Below are positions 23,331 to 35,472 of a DNA stretch of 64,000 nt, one piece after another. The stretch spans positions 15,063,254 through 15,127,253 of the forward strand of contig JAQFVV010006197.1 in assembly GCA_028023455.1 (NCBI GenBank), read 5' to 3'. The notes under the pieces were generated by a model. The model did not search any database and was not told where the DNA came from. It was given only the letters and a program-made list of their open reading frames with translations. Source of the stretch: Epiperipatus broadwayi (lineage: Eukaryota > Onychophora > Udeonychophora > Euonychophora > Peripatidae). A program made the translations under genes and the position numbers. The stretch's first letter is position 1. Every line of letters starts with the position of its first letter.

Positions 23331-25150
23331 CCTGAAAAATGCTTTTTTCTGATAACAAGGCTTATTACAGGCTTTCAGACTTCATGTATTGCCACACCAG
23401 CTTGACTTGTAAGATTATTTGCCATTGTCATATGAGCAGCTTTGAATTTTCTTTTGACGTCTTTTCTTCTTTAATCAATATTTTTATATTTTCCCAATTG
23501 AACATATGTTCATTAATATATGCATGGTGTGCTACTACAGATTAATCTGTTTTTTTTTTTCTTTTCTAACTAGTAATTTGTGTTCTTTCAATCACTATTC
23601 AACACAGCAAGTGGTCTCACCAGTATACTTCCACATTCACATGATATTTCACAGATGAAGTTTTTGTTTTTCAGCATGTTATGTTTCAGTTTTGTAGAAG
23701 ATAGTATTCCTCAAAGTGTAGTATGACTTTGGAATGATGTTCTAGGGTCAGATTGATTGCAGACTTTCTTTCATTTATCCACCATTCCTGGTATATACGG
23801 ATACACTAAAGTATCAATAAATGTTTTAAAGTCTATTAAGGTTTTTTTTTAAGGACAGCTGATGGATAATCATTCCTCATAAGAGTTTGTTCTATATAGA
23901 TCTTTTCATTTTCAAAATCACTGGTTTCTGAACAAACTTCTTATAGTGATAGTATAATTTCATGTTTTGTGCTTCTGATGTGATTGAATATTTTTGCCAA
24001 GTACTTACCTGTGTGTGTTACTTTCCCATAATATGTTGTTTTATTTTGCCATGAGGAAGCCTTGTCACAATATCATCTAAGAATGCCAATTTTTGTCTTG
24101 TTCTGATTCCATTATGAAATTAATTAAAGAAGACACGGTGTCAATATGCATTCAAAATGACTGATATCATGCTTCTCCATGCAGTCATACAACAAATGTA
24201 TCATCAACATAGCTAAGCCAGACTTTAAATGGAAATGTAATAGTATTTATGGCTGTAGTTTTAAGTTTTTCCATGTAAATATTGCTAAGGAATGGTGATG
24301 GCAGTGAGCCCATGGCCATTCCTTGATTTTATTGGAAGAATTCTGAGTTATACTGAAGATACGTTGTTGTTATGCAGCAAGTTAATAGTTCTATTATATT
24401 ATCAATAGGTAGAGTTATTTTAGTTTCCAAACTATTATCACAATATAACTTTTTCCATGCAATAGACAATGCTTCATCATGTAGTACATCTATAAATAAA
24501 CTTTCCACATCAAAGCTTATCTATATATCAATTCTTTGAATTTCCATGTCTCTGATTAATTCTACACAGTGCTTAGAATCCCTGATGAAGAACTGTGGCT
24601 TGTGCACCAAAGGACTAAGAATTTCAAGAACTAACAGTAGGTTTTAATAGAACATTATCTTTATAAACTTTAGGTAGCTCATAAAGATGAGAAATTTTGT
24701 TGAATTGTGATGTTACTTTCCTTTTTTCAGAATCACTGAAATATTTGCGATGCTTCAGGAATAATGCTTGTATGGACTTAGATTTTTTGCCACTTTTTGT
24801 ATTAGCCTACTGTGAGTCAGCAGAGAAATGATTATATATGTATCCTTGTTTGAGAAGATTTAATAGCTTTCCTCTCATTACATATTTTATTTCTGTTTTT
24901 GGTGTCTTTAAGTGTTCTTTTAACTCTAGCCCTGATCCCTCTTCTAGAAGCTAATTTTGGTTAAACTTCTTCAGTGGTGCATTATATGCAATAATGGGAT
25001 ATTAGACAGTGTAATAGCAAAGTCAAAATCTTTTCCAAGAAACAGATAATACAGCATCTGTAAGATGTATGGAGTTAAGATTTTAAAGTGACAAAGTTGA
25101 TAGATTGTTCATTCAGTATAATTTTTGATGTGTTCGTGTAGATTTACAAG
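23331..25150 (-). pseudogene. PLE family-B copy 2 (RT plus GIY-YIG), decayed
   Basis: Minus-strand copy in tandem with copy 1. Readable parts include a N-terminal AVLSVSWKR/FDFAI-like stretch near 25000-25060, the motif B region SEFFQ.NQGMAMGSLPS (about 24300-24350), motif C LSYVDDTFVV (about 24195-24225), and a degraded GIY-YIG part near 23640-23680. It ends at about 25150, where an oppositely oriented copy begins, so its 5' end is lost in a head-to-head junction. Many frameshifts. Confidence 0.8.
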
Positions 25151-25164
25151 CATTTTTTCCTGAT

Positions 25165-26140
25165 ATTTCATGTGATAAGAGGAAAGCTATTAAATCTCTC
25201 AAACATGATATATCTATAATTCTTCTTGCTGACAAAGATAATGCTACAGTTGTAATACATACAATTAATTATGATAACAAAGTACAACTTCTCACAACAG
25301 GCCAGTACAAAAAAGTGGCAAAAATTCAATTCCAAGACAGAAGTAAAGATACAAGCATAACTCTGGAAGAAATGCAGATATTTCAGTGATTCAGGAAAAA
25401 AGAAATTATCATATTTCAGCAAAATTTGTCATCTTTATGGACTACCTGAAATCTATAAAGATAATGATCCATTAGACCCTTTTGTTAGTTCTAGAACACT
25501 GAGATTTCTTCTCAAAATTCTTACTTCTTTGGCATACAGGACACAGTCCTTCATCAGGAAGTCTAAACACTTTGTGCAATTAATCAGGAACATGGAAATT
25601 AAAAGAACTGATATATTTAGTAAATTTGACGTGAAAAGTTTATTTACAAATGCACAATGTGATGAAGCATTGTCTATTATAAGAAAAAGATTATATGATG
25701 ATAATAGTCTAGAAACTAGAACAACTTTACTTATTGATAATATAACAGAACTATTAACTTTATGCATAACAACAGTATACTTCCAATATAATTCAGAATT
25801 CTTCCAACAAAATAAGGGATGCCCATGACAAGATTAAACAGAAAAACTTGAAACCACAGCTGGAATACTCCATTTCTACCTAATGTCTGCTTTGCTATGC
25901 TGATGATAGATTTGTGTGTGGCCACAAGGTGAAGTACAATTACAGAGCACAATTAATAAAGGCATTCTTAGATGTTCTTGTAACAAGACTCCTTTATGGC
26001 AAAATAAATACAATTTATAGGAAACCAACAAACAATGGTAAGTACTTGGCACATGCATCCTATCACAAAAGAAGCACAACACATGGAATTATACTATCAC
26101 TATCAAACAGAGCAAAGGAGTTTGTTCAGAAACCATAGTA
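25165..26140 (+). pseudogene. PLE family-B copy 3, inverted, RT part
   Basis: The plus strand reads KAIKSLKHDISIILLADKDN (25176 on), the conserved PLE segment before the palm. Then 25529-25828 is open and reads FSKFDVKSLFTNAQ (motif A, with catalytic Asp) and EFFQQNKGCP (motif B). A stop follows at the GCP-P position. Past it, CYADDRFVCGHKVKYN (about 25893-25940) is the motif C region, with A in place of I/V. The rest to 26140 encodes INTIYRKPTNNGKYL and the basic connector, ending before the GIY-YIG domain. The copy lacks its start and its nuclease. Confidence 0.85.
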
Positions 26141-26955
26141 AATTGATGTAACTTATATCCCATTTATCTGTTTTTAAGGTCACTCATTTTTCATAAAATA
26201 ATCATAGCATCTAAGTTATATAATATGGTAAAATTGGTATCTACTGTTAGCATATAAAGCCACATCTTTTGACTTATCTGTACAATTTTTTAATCATCAT
26301 ATTGAATTGCTGATTTGTGTATTATTTAATCATTAACTTATGTGCTATTATTATGTAATTCCTTCAATAAGCAAATCAGCATTTATAATCAAGTGAAACC
26401 CAAAATTCTATTAGTGTTATATGTAAATAGATTCACGACTGTTTGTTAAATTAAATATTTGTTTATTCATTTTTCTTAATTAATATTAATAAATTATTAA
26501 CCATATAATTGGTACTTAAGTTTGCTTTGCCTCATGATTTATACACACACATCGTTAAATAGATTGCGATATATATAGCTCATTTCCGTTGACAGGCCAA
26601 CTTAGATTTATAAATGAATTTTGATGGAAAGTCTAATTATAATCTTAAGCTATTTCATTCTGTTGGTGGCGGGGGTTCGAAGCCTAGTAGTATTATCATT
26701 ATCTATAGATCTCTTGTCTCCGCTGTTGCTCTGGGACAGGAATGAATAAAATTTCATTTGTTATCATCAGAAATATTGTTCGTAATGTTATAGATCTGGA
26801 AAATAGGCAATAGGGCAGAGTTCATGATTGTTCCTGACTTATGTATCTTGCACATGGTTGGACTTGAGGTGCTTTTGCCTAGATGTTAGCTCTTGTTAGA
26901 CGAACATAAAATTCTGACTGGTACAATACAGTGGTAGACCACATATGCACTAATA
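26141..26955. other. Intergenic stretch, nothing recognised
   Basis: Slightly more balanced base composition at 26590-26900, but no ORF or repeat that I can name. Confidence 0.5.
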
Positions 26956-26971
26956 AACATATATTCAATTG

Positions 26972-27077
26972 TCAAACATTGGTGGTCAAGACGTCAGCGA
27001 CAGCTGCTTTACAAGCAGTTGTTCCAGGTTAGCGGGTTCACTTCCCGGCTGATGCTATGACACATGAGAAAAAAAAC
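26972..27077 (+). mobile_element. tRNA-derived SINE with 16-bp target duplication
   Basis: The body carries the family head GGTGGTCAAGACGTCAG, a middle hairpin around CTGCTTTACAAGCAG, the T-arm/B box GCGGGTTCACTTCCCGGC, the end GATGCTATGACAC and an A-rich tail. AACATATATTCAATTG is repeated exactly at 26956-26971 and 27078-27093. A 16-bp duplication plus A-tail means insertion by LINE-type target-primed reverse transcription. Confidence 0.9.
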
Positions 27078-27319
27078 AACATATATTCAATTGGGAAAAT
27101 ACAAAAATATTGAATAGAGAGGAAAAGGTGCAAAAAAAGAATCTGTTCATATAACAATGGTAAATAATTCTATAAGTCAAACCTAGTGTGGCGATACACA
27201 CTGTGTGGAAGTTTACAATTAACTGGGCACTTAGAAAAAAGTATTAAAAAAAAGTGGAGGAATAACAAGGATTTAAATCAAGACTCATAAATAAGTATAT
27301 TAAATGTCTAACTGTTGCC

Positions 27320-27490
27320 TTTGTCAGAAAAGCTCAATTTGTTACAGCATTGCCTTAAAATTGAATATTCAAGAATCTAAAGGTGTAAGTTCAACTCCTA
27401 TGCTAAATGTGACTAGTCAGGTTAGCAACGCCCGAAGAAGAGGAGATAATACCATTCAAAATATGTAATCTACAAACCTGTATTGCCTAT
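27320..27490 (+). repeat. Solo copy of the PLE junction block
   Basis: It aligns with 20473-20790 (-): TTTGTCAG, A-box-like AGCTCAATTTGTTACAGCAT, B-box GTAAGTTCAACTCC (a better match to GGTTCRANTCC than the PLE-linked copies), GTTAGCAACGCCCGAAGAAG, GGAGATAATACCATTC, ATGTAATCTACAAACCTGTA, and TTATTAC at the end. It stands without PLE coding sequence next to it, so the block can exist alone. Confidence 0.65.
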
Positions 27491-27499
27491 TTACATGTT

Positions 27500-27870
27500 A
27501 TTACTGAAGCAGTCTGATCTGAGTTCGATCCTAGCTTCATGACATCTAGCCATAAGCCCACTTCAAACCCCTAGTACTAACCTTAAATTTCTGATGCAAT
27601 GGGGCTTTATACGTTCAATCCACGCTAATTTCCATAAAGGAAACTTATTTTATAAATGTGTATTAAAATTAATTCTTTCAGATTTAAATTGATCAATTCT
27701 ATTAATAAATTCATGATAAAATTATTCATGAATTTATATATATTACAACTGAGTGGATTGTGCGTATATATTTGTAAATATTTAAATATATATAATTGTT
27801 CCAAAGTTTCATTGTTTCGGGAATGCTTGATTTTATTTTTAAATAATTTGTTAAAGTTTTAATGATTAAC
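27500..27870. other. Intergenic stretch, nothing recognised
   Basis: A/T-rich. The ORF at 27656-27862 is low-complexity. Confidence 0.5.
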
Positions 27871-27875
27871 AGCTA

Positions 27876-28066
27876 CATTCTTTCGATAAGCTTTCAGATT
27901 TTCCCTTTCCAAAAACAATAGGTAAAGTTTTATTAATTAGAAAAAAAGATAAGTATTTAAAATGTAAGGATTTCCTAATTAAAATCATTTTCTGATTTTA
28001 AGAATTCATTTTCTAATTAGAAAATGAATTCGAGTTAATGAGTTTGAAAGCCTTATCGAAGGAATG
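27876..28066. mobile_element. 191-bp MITE with TA target duplication and central palindrome
   Basis: The left end CATTCTTTCGATAAG and right end CTTATCGAAGGAATG are imperfect inverted repeats (about 25 bp), directly flanked by TA (27874-27875 and 28067-28068). The centre, 28002-28031, is a perfect 30-bp palindrome with half-site GAATTCATTTTCTAA. No ORF. Confidence 0.75.
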
Positions 28067-28068
28067 TA

Positions 28069-30255
28069 TCTAAAAACAACTAGTAGATTTTGTGACATTG
28101 ATAATGAAAGAAGCGCTAGCCCGAAGGCATCAAATACAGTATATATAGCTCTGAAAAGTTTGGAGAAAAATACCATCTTTGTTGTAGAGAAGTGCAGTAA
28201 ACTCTGTGCATTTTTAAATTATGAAATTAAATAGTGTTTCGATCATGGTGACAGGCTAAACTGTCAGGAATCTGGCTGCAGTTCCTGAAGTCCCCTGAAA
28301 ATCTTCAATGAAGCTGGTAAATCCTTTCCGGACCAATCATGCTGCCAAAAGCAAATAAAATGCTGTTCAAGTAATCAACCAAATGTGTGCCTACGTATTA
28401 CCAACCCTGACGTGTAAACTAAGGAAACCAGCCCCGGAAAAAATGGGTAATCTATATCTCCATAATGAACCTTAAACTTTCTGGCCAGTTTCCGAACTTT
28501 ACTTTACACTCCCTTTAAGAGCTCTTTTCATTCTTTAATGTAATAATCTCTGTGTAACATCTTTTATTCATATGCTATTTTAAATTATATAAATTCTTTC
28601 AATCTCTAGTCTTTAAATTTAACTTTCCTTTCTTACGATGGTGGTTCATTTACTAAATTATATATATTTATTGTGTGATTTATTAATGTTGTTTATTTTT
28701 AATTATATGCCAATAATCCTTCGACTCGATGAGCTCCTTTGTTCCATTTGCCTTCTGCAAAATATAATATTAATTCTGATAGTAAATTCTCGCCCATTAG
28801 AACTAGGTTTATACAGTTCTATTAATCATCGAGTCGAAAGAAATTATTAAATGTGTGTTATTTTTATAATTGGCTAATAATAAATTATTAGCTCCGTTTC
28901 CAATCTATGCCCCAGCTATTTTCTCGTATTCAACAAATGTATTTAAATGTTTTTTGCAAAAGGGCCGATAAAGGAATCAATCAAATATATTCTAATTCAA
29001 ATTTCAGTTACTTGCTATTTAGATTCAGGAAGGGCACGATATTTGGGGCATGATTAATATAATTTTATAATGCGTTAAAATAGTTTTAGTTAAAAGCTCG
29101 TTTGACTTTAATTAATTTGATCAAGTCATCACGTAGAGCATTCTATAATTGGGTTTTATTTTCAAACAGTGACTATCAAGTCATCATCTTCAATGTTGCT
29201 GGCATAGGGCTATCGTTCGTTTCGCAGGCTTGTCGGTGATGACATTTCTGATATTTTAATTATAGAGAAAGAAAGCACTTCCTCCTCCGCTCTTGTTATA
29301 TTTGGAACACCAAAGGCTCGTAGTTACGACTCGGCCTGGCTTTCCCGTGTTCCCATCTACTTAAAGGGCATAAGACTTGTCAAATACAAGCTGCCATATT
29401 ACTTTTAAATCACCTCTCCTTAAAGGGCAGTAAGACTTGTGAAATGCAAGCCACCATAGGACTTAGATCATCGACTAGCCATTGTCTTTCAATTTCATTT
29501 TATAGCTCATAATTTGTCAGCACCGTGGCCTCTGTGTTCCCGTAGCCCGTTCTGATGCTCGTAATTCGTGATTTCAATTAGAGTCAAACAAATTCTCAAT
29601 TATATCAAAGTAAATTAGTTTTCTAATAAAGATTAAAGTTATGCCCTAAAATACGTATCTTGCTCTTCATGAATGGATTTGCGAATGTGAAAATAAATCT
29701 CACATTCTTTCGTATAAAATTAGAGTAATAATGTCCTTTACAAATGAATACCTTTATCTGTCTTTATTTTCTTGTTGGGGGCATAGACATATAGACTTTC
29801 AAATATTGCAAAATATTCATTGGCATATAATAAGGACCGCCACTCTTATTATAATTATAAACTTTGTTTAAGGACTAGAATTAATTAATATAATCATTAT
29901 TAAAATTCAAACAAAAACTATTATTATTAAATGTTTTCTAAACACACTTGGTTTCTTAGTTTCTTAATTATCTTATTCAATAATTATTTTAATGTTAATG
30001 CTCGCTGTCTGTGTTGGCAACCCGAACATATACATATGATTCGATTTAAAAAAGTATCTTAAGTTAATTAATTATCCGATATTAGTGGCAGTTCAGGGGT
30101 CTCTAATCCTCACCAACTGTTGAGCTAGTTTCTTGGCGCATAGCACTGTGCCGTCGATTTAGATTTCTACTAGTCTGAGCTGGGGAGTTGGGTTTGAATT
30201 CAGTTTGGTTCAGCTGAGTTTGGATCCGACTTGCGTTCAGGTGGTGGTGTTTTTT
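28069..30255. other. More G+C-balanced island, unclassified
   Basis: Composition differs from the flanks, suggesting inserted sequence, but I cannot name it. Two substructures are visible: perfect 13-bp inverted repeats TTCGACTCGATGA at 28720-28732 and its complement at 28826-28838, and a short direct repeat, TTAAAGGGCATAAGACTTGT at about 29360 and TTAAAGGGCAGTAAGACTTG at about 29422. The ORF at 28638-28850 lies across the inverted repeats and is chance. Confidence 0.45.
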
Positions 30256-30259
30256 CGAC

Positions 30260-30420
30260 TGGTACATTACTAATAGTTGATTGTATTTGAAAAGTTTAAA
30301 TAAAGTTCAAAATTTTATAGACATTCAACATTTAATCATAGATGATGGAAATAGTCCAACATATTATCACATTTAGAATACCATTGTCGCAACCCTTCAG
30401 CCAAATACACTAAACAATGA
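30260..30420 (+). repeat. Fragment of PLE family-B 5' leader and ORF start
   Basis: CATTACTAATAGTTG, TTGTATTTGAAAAGTTTAAA, ACATTCAACATTTAAT and ATGGAAATAGTCCAACATAT (30351 on) align with the leader and start next to the junction blocks on the minus strand at 20470-20560 and 23055-23110. No PLE coding sequence follows beyond about 30420. Confidence 0.6.
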
Positions 30421-30440
30421 TGCAGAAAATAAATATATAT

Positions 30441-30581
30441 ATATATATGATAATAAATTATTAAATGATTACACATTTAAACAGAAAAGGCTTACAATGG
30501 TTTAAATCTCTTTATCCTAGCTAGAGATTTAAATCAAGATAAGACTTTTCTGTTTAAATGTTTAAACATTTATTAATTTAT
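30441..30581. repeat. Long hairpin (about 58-bp arms)
   Basis: The arm at 30443-30502 (ACACATTTAAACAGAAAAG and GGTTTAAATCTCT) is the imperfect complement of 30520-30581 (AGAGATTTAAATC and CTTTTCTGTTTAAATGT). The loop is about 15 bases. No ORF. Probably a small fold-back element. Confidence 0.7.
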
Positions 30582-30599
30582 TACAATTAATACAGAAAA

Positions 30600-33400
30600 A
30601 AGAGGTAAAAGTAATATTTATAGAATTATATTATATATAATTAAAAAATATCAAAAGCAAAAATGCAAGCTCAGGATATGGAAGCAGAAAAAGTACTGAA
30701 AGTAGAAAAGATAGAAACCATTGAGCAACAAGCACAAGAAAGAATATGGTTGCTGGAACAATGGTGATGATAGATTTGTTTACAGAAATATTAAACAAAA
30801 AAAAGGAAATGAAAAATTTGCCTGGACAAATTGAAAATATGTGTAAAGACAATAAAAGTTACAAAAAAATATGGCTTGTCAAATATAAATATAGGCAAAG
30901 ACAAAAGAAATCAAATAGAAAATATGGCTAAAGATAATAAATTCAGAGAATAAAGAGTCAAATCCAACTGAAAGAGGAAATTATGAAAAGATTGGAGGGA
31001 GAATTGTGGAACTAGGGTAACAAGGTGAATGAAGTCCATCAGGAGATCTAATAGAGTAAAGAAAAACAGGATAAAAAATTAGTTACATGAAATAATAAGA
31101 CAGTAAAAAGAAGCAAATGATAAGAGTTTAGCAAAAGTACAATAGGAAATCATGATCTAGCAAGGAGAGTCAAGAAAATACAAATCAAGGATGCAAATCA
31201 ACAAAAAAAGAAAATGTTAGAATGAAGAATTTAGAGATTGCCCAAAAGATGGATGTGACAAAGTGGCATAAGTTTAACTTGGCAGAAAGAAATACTTAAG
31301 AGAATCCAGAAGATAGAGGTTGGCTATAGAGAAAGTGGGCAATTCAGGTGAGGCACCAATTGAGTATATAAAATCTGGAGAGATACTTTAGCTGAATACA
31401 ATGGTAAAGGAAACAAAGCTTGTAATAGCCTGTAGTCATCTGCAGTGGTATTCCTAACTGGTGGAACTCCTTATTCACCAGACCAAGTAATTTTAAAGAG
31501 TTCAAGTGAGCCTAATAAACTGCTATTGAAGCAAGGATTATCAGAAAGGCATTAAGCATTGAATATTGCAAGAAAAGTGCCAGCCTGCTGAAACATATAT
31601 TCCATTCTTCAGAAGACAAGTAGCTAAGTTGAAAATTGACAGTTGATTCATTATCAGAATCAAAAATTATTAAAATGACACTGCTTTCCAAACCATATTG
31701 AGAATCAATATAGACAGGTGAACTATTGAGTAAATTGTTGAGTTGTTGAATGCATTTGAGCAAAAAAACCTATAAGGTGGGGGGGGGAGTCAAAACCTCA
31801 ACAGAGAATGCCTTATAATGGAGATAATGGTCCACATATCAATGCTATATAGTATGGAAAAAGAAAGGAAGAGCAGATATAAATGGGAAATAGAAACAGT
31901 CGATGACAATCATTCTACAACTAGAATAATCAGGGGAACTGGAAGTGGGTACATTTACATTAGTGAAAATCTTGAAAATCAGTGGCAAATGCCTGGCATA
32001 AAGTTTATGCTGGTTAAAACAGAGTCAAAAACTCAGAGATTCAGGGCATTAAATGAGGGGCATCCATAACCTATTTTTCGCTTTGGAACTCTACAACAAC
32101 AAAAAAAAATACAGTGACAGCTTGCAAACTTAATATGTGATTCAGAGGAGAAAGGACCACTATTCAGATTTCAAGATTGCTTTAAAATTAGGATACTTAC
32201 TGTAAGACATTATTATGAGCATTTATTAAATTCACAGTCAGATATCCATGATGAACTAAGTAATACACCTAAATCCGCATATTAAAATTCTTCCATTAAA
32301 GTTGACAAAGTCATCTCAGTGAACAGTAGGGAAGTCAAATTGACATCCAAACAGATTTCGATGCAAATGTGGATTGAAAGAATATTTGTAAACCATGTAT
32401 TACTAATATTAAATGGGTTGATTCATGAAGTCATACTTTGTGTTAAGTAATTATAAACAATGATACAAATTATTTTTGTGAGCTATCTTGAAAAGATTAT
32501 TAGGTTATTTTTAAAAATGAAGTTCTTTCATTCTTCTTACCTTAAGGGTCATGTTAGTCTGCAGATGTATGCTTTATGCAGGACTGCACTCAGTGGCAAA
32601 AAATAATGATTTGAATTACTCCTATAAGCTGTCCTGAAAGGTATACATGAAATTTCAGAATGTATGAGAGTCTCTATCAAATAATCAAGCAGTATTGAAA
32701 CAGTTGCAGAGGAGGGGAAGAAAAAGTTGCAAATACTACTCGGTTATCAAGACCCTTTTCAGAAAAAAATGCAATCGGTAATGAAAGATTGAGAGATAAG
32801 GAGAGAGACATGGCATGCTTGTGTTAAGATCACATAGAGCATTAGTTTATTGATGGGGAACAGTATTGACATGCGCCTCTAAAACCTGTTTGTTGAAAGT
32901 CATTGACATATTTGCAAAAGAACTTAGTGGTTTACCATTCTTAACTAAATCATATCAGTTAAAAAATCCTCACTAAATCAGTATGCTAGAGGAAGGATCC
33001 TAGTGTAATATAAAATATTTGGGTAAAAACTATAGACCCTTTTCTGTCAGTTTGATAGCCATGTGTGGCCAGGATTGAGCTTGTTATGGGATTCAGTATT
33101 TTTGATAATGTAGGGTGGCGGATAAACATACTAGTTTGCTTTGCATTAGGTGATAGTGATTGGAGAATGAAAAATCCTTTGGCCCATTAATGACTGAGTT
33201 ATTGCTAGTAAAGAAAAATAAAAAAATAAAGAAAGTGGTGTTCCAAATAATGAAGAGAATGAAGTATTCTTATACATATTACATTAAGTTTATAAGGGGA
33301 GGGGGGCAGGATAAAAATGACAAACTAACAAAGACAGTATGACCAATCAATTATAGTTTATTGCTGGCATCATAGTAAAGGAAATTTATGACAGTTGGTA
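30600..33400. other. Purine-rich decayed sequence, unclassified
   Basis: The plus strand is rich in A and G, with Lys/Glu/Gln-rich short frames (for example 30663-30765, QDMEAEKVLKVEKIE), as an old coiled-coil coding sequence such as a retroelement gag would leave. Nothing conserved enough to name remains. Frames at 30746-30931 and 31818-32069 are short and show no domain. Confidence 0.35.
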
Positions 33401-33507
33401 GATATACTAACTCATAAGTCTGAAAGAAGTGGGAACAGTGAAGAATGACAGAAAACTATACAGTTAAACAAGAAGTAAAACCAAATTGGTAGAGACCTAA
33501 ATACATA

Positions 33508-33740
33508 ATAAAAGTTAAGTGGATTCAATTTTGATTTGCGATCATGGAAGGATATATAGTAGCCCTTATGATGATAGCTACAAATTAAAAAAAATGGCAA
33601 AAGTAAGAATGTAGGTGGGGGTGGAGTGGAGAATAAAAGATAAGTGGACTTAATTTTGATTTTCCCATCATGCAAGGAGGTATTGGTAGCTACCAATTAA
33701 AAAAACAGGGCAAAAGTAAGAGTGTAAGTGAGAAATAAAG
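33508..33740. repeat. Tandem duplication, period about 130 bp
   Basis: Two units each hold (A)AAGTTAAGTGGATTCAATT / AAGATAAGTGGACTTAATT, TTTTGATTT, ATCATGGAAGGA / ATCATGCAAGGAGG, TAGCTAC(A/C)AATTAAAAAAA and GGCAAAAGTAAGA(A/G)TGTA. The units have diverged, so the duplication is not recent. The minus-strand ORF across it (33412-33696) is a shadow. Confidence 0.75.
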
Positions 33741-34009
33741 AAGAAAATGAAGTTTGGTATAGCTAGAATGTAGAGTTAGTGGAAGAAACTGGTGTATTTG
33801 GAAAAATACAGCTTTCAGCTATTTTATTTCTCTTTGAGAAGTAATAAATTTTAATTATTATATAATGAATACAATTGATTAAATTAAAAAGTAGTCTAAG
33901 TGAATTAAATTTAAAAAATCATAAAAAATACTGAAAGTTGCACATTAAAAAAAAAAAATTGGGGGATTAAGTTAACATTTCATCTTAAATACAATGTTTT
34001 AAAAGACGA

Positions 34010-34930
34010 ATTCAATTTTTTTCTTACCATTGAAAAAGAAGATTTTTGTTTGTTAAAAAAACAAAAATATAATAAAGATTGATTAATCAAAACATATTTT
34101 TTGGAAGTAGACTGCTCAAAATTGGGAATGACATATCTTCTTTAAACGTTTTTTTTGAAAATAATGACAATGAAATTACAATACAGGATTATATATATAC
34201 TTAATTTAGATCAGGATGTGCTTCTCTAGTAAAGCGAATGCAAAATATTAGAGCAAATCTTGATACAGTAAGGGAAGCAACCCAGAATAATGAATTTTAG
34301 TTGCAACCTTATACAGTAAAGTGATATCTAGAAAGCTGTATTTTCACACTATCAAATTATGAAATGATAAAACCAATTAGTGGTCTTCTGCCCTATATGT
34401 AGCATTGTGGAAGAACGAAAGCCGAAACATAATAAACAAAAATTAAAAAAAAAAACGAATTAATGTCCATCATCATAGAAGATGTGTATGTCCTTGCCTA
34501 GAGATATGTGGGAAAGTTGTTTACATTAAGTGTAATTGCAAAATTACACAAAGGAATGATAATAGCTAAACTCCAAGTGGATAAGTAATGACGGAAAGAA
34601 GATACTGGTGCTGACCAATCAGAAATGATGGTTGAAGAAAGTACCAAATTTACCATTAATGACTAGAAAGAACCCGAAGCTGGATCAAACTATGTCTTAA
34701 GTTTGCATATAAAAATATATATGTATATAAAAAAAAAAAAAATTTTCTGTCAATAGACATTATTGTAAGCACTTCATAAATTAGAGATTGGTTAAGATTG
34801 TTTTAATATATATGCGATATAATTATTAGGCTTTAAATTATAAATTGAATATTTTGCTAAATTATGACTAGTATTATTATATTGTTAATATTTTTATTTG
34901 AAAAGAAATTATACATTTAAATATGGTGTG
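34010..34930 (+). repeat. Diverged direct repeat, copy 2 (mate at 17940-18920)
   Basis: Block order matches copy 1 as described there. It ends about 540 bp before the receptor ORF, so it may contain or interrupt the receptor's 5' flank. A poly(C) run (about 34955-34967) lies just beyond its end. Confidence 0.7.
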
Positions 34931-35445
34931 GCTATCACCTATGCTATATTTGCCTCCCCCCCCCCCCAAACGTAACTTACGCTTTGTTGATAAACATTTA
35001 TTAAAATAGAATAGTTATTGATTATTGAACTGCAAGTGTGCAAAAATTTTCAACATGCACACATATATAACACAGATGCTTTTTTATATGTATAGTATTC
35101 ATATATAAACATTATAAAATAAAGAAACTTAAAAACAATATAGTTACTAATAATAAAGTAAGGGGATACCTTTGCAACAAATTTTACTGATTGTGTGTTC
35201 ATTAATAAGGCACTGAAACAAACAAAAAAAAAAACTACCATATTTTTAAAATAAAGGAAACAATGAAGTGTTTGACTTTCGTGGCTATTATTATTATCAT
35301 TAATGTATTTATTTGTATAATTATAGAATTTATTTATTTAAAGATAGCTAATCATAAAATTTTTATATTACAAATATTCTATATACTTCTAATTTAGTCA
35401 GAATTATCATACAAGGATATAAAATTTGGCAAAAAAAAATTTAAA
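34931..35445. other. A/T-rich flank upstream of the receptor ORF
   Basis: No exon or promoter motif I can support. If the ORF is preceded by a spliced leader exon, this is the 3' part of the intron. Confidence 0.4.
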
Positions 35446-35471
35446 TCTTTTTTCTTTTGCAGATGGAGTAA
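35446..35471 (+). promoter_or_regulatory. Splice acceptor and two-codon upstream ORF before the receptor
   Basis: A pyrimidine tract TTTTTTCTTTTGCAG ends with AG at 35461-35462, a strong acceptor consensus. The exon would begin ATGGAGTAAG: an ATG-GAG-TAA minimal upstream frame (35463-35471), then one base, then the receptor ATG at 35473. If the acceptor is used, ribosomes meet the tiny frame first. Such placement often lowers or regulates translation, which here is inference. Confidence 0.55.
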
Positions 35472-35472
35472 G

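Noticed and set aside
30150-30245. Possible tRNA gene or SINE near the GC-richer end of the 28-30 kb island
   Set aside because: No B box with a proper T-arm could be found and no match to the SINE family.
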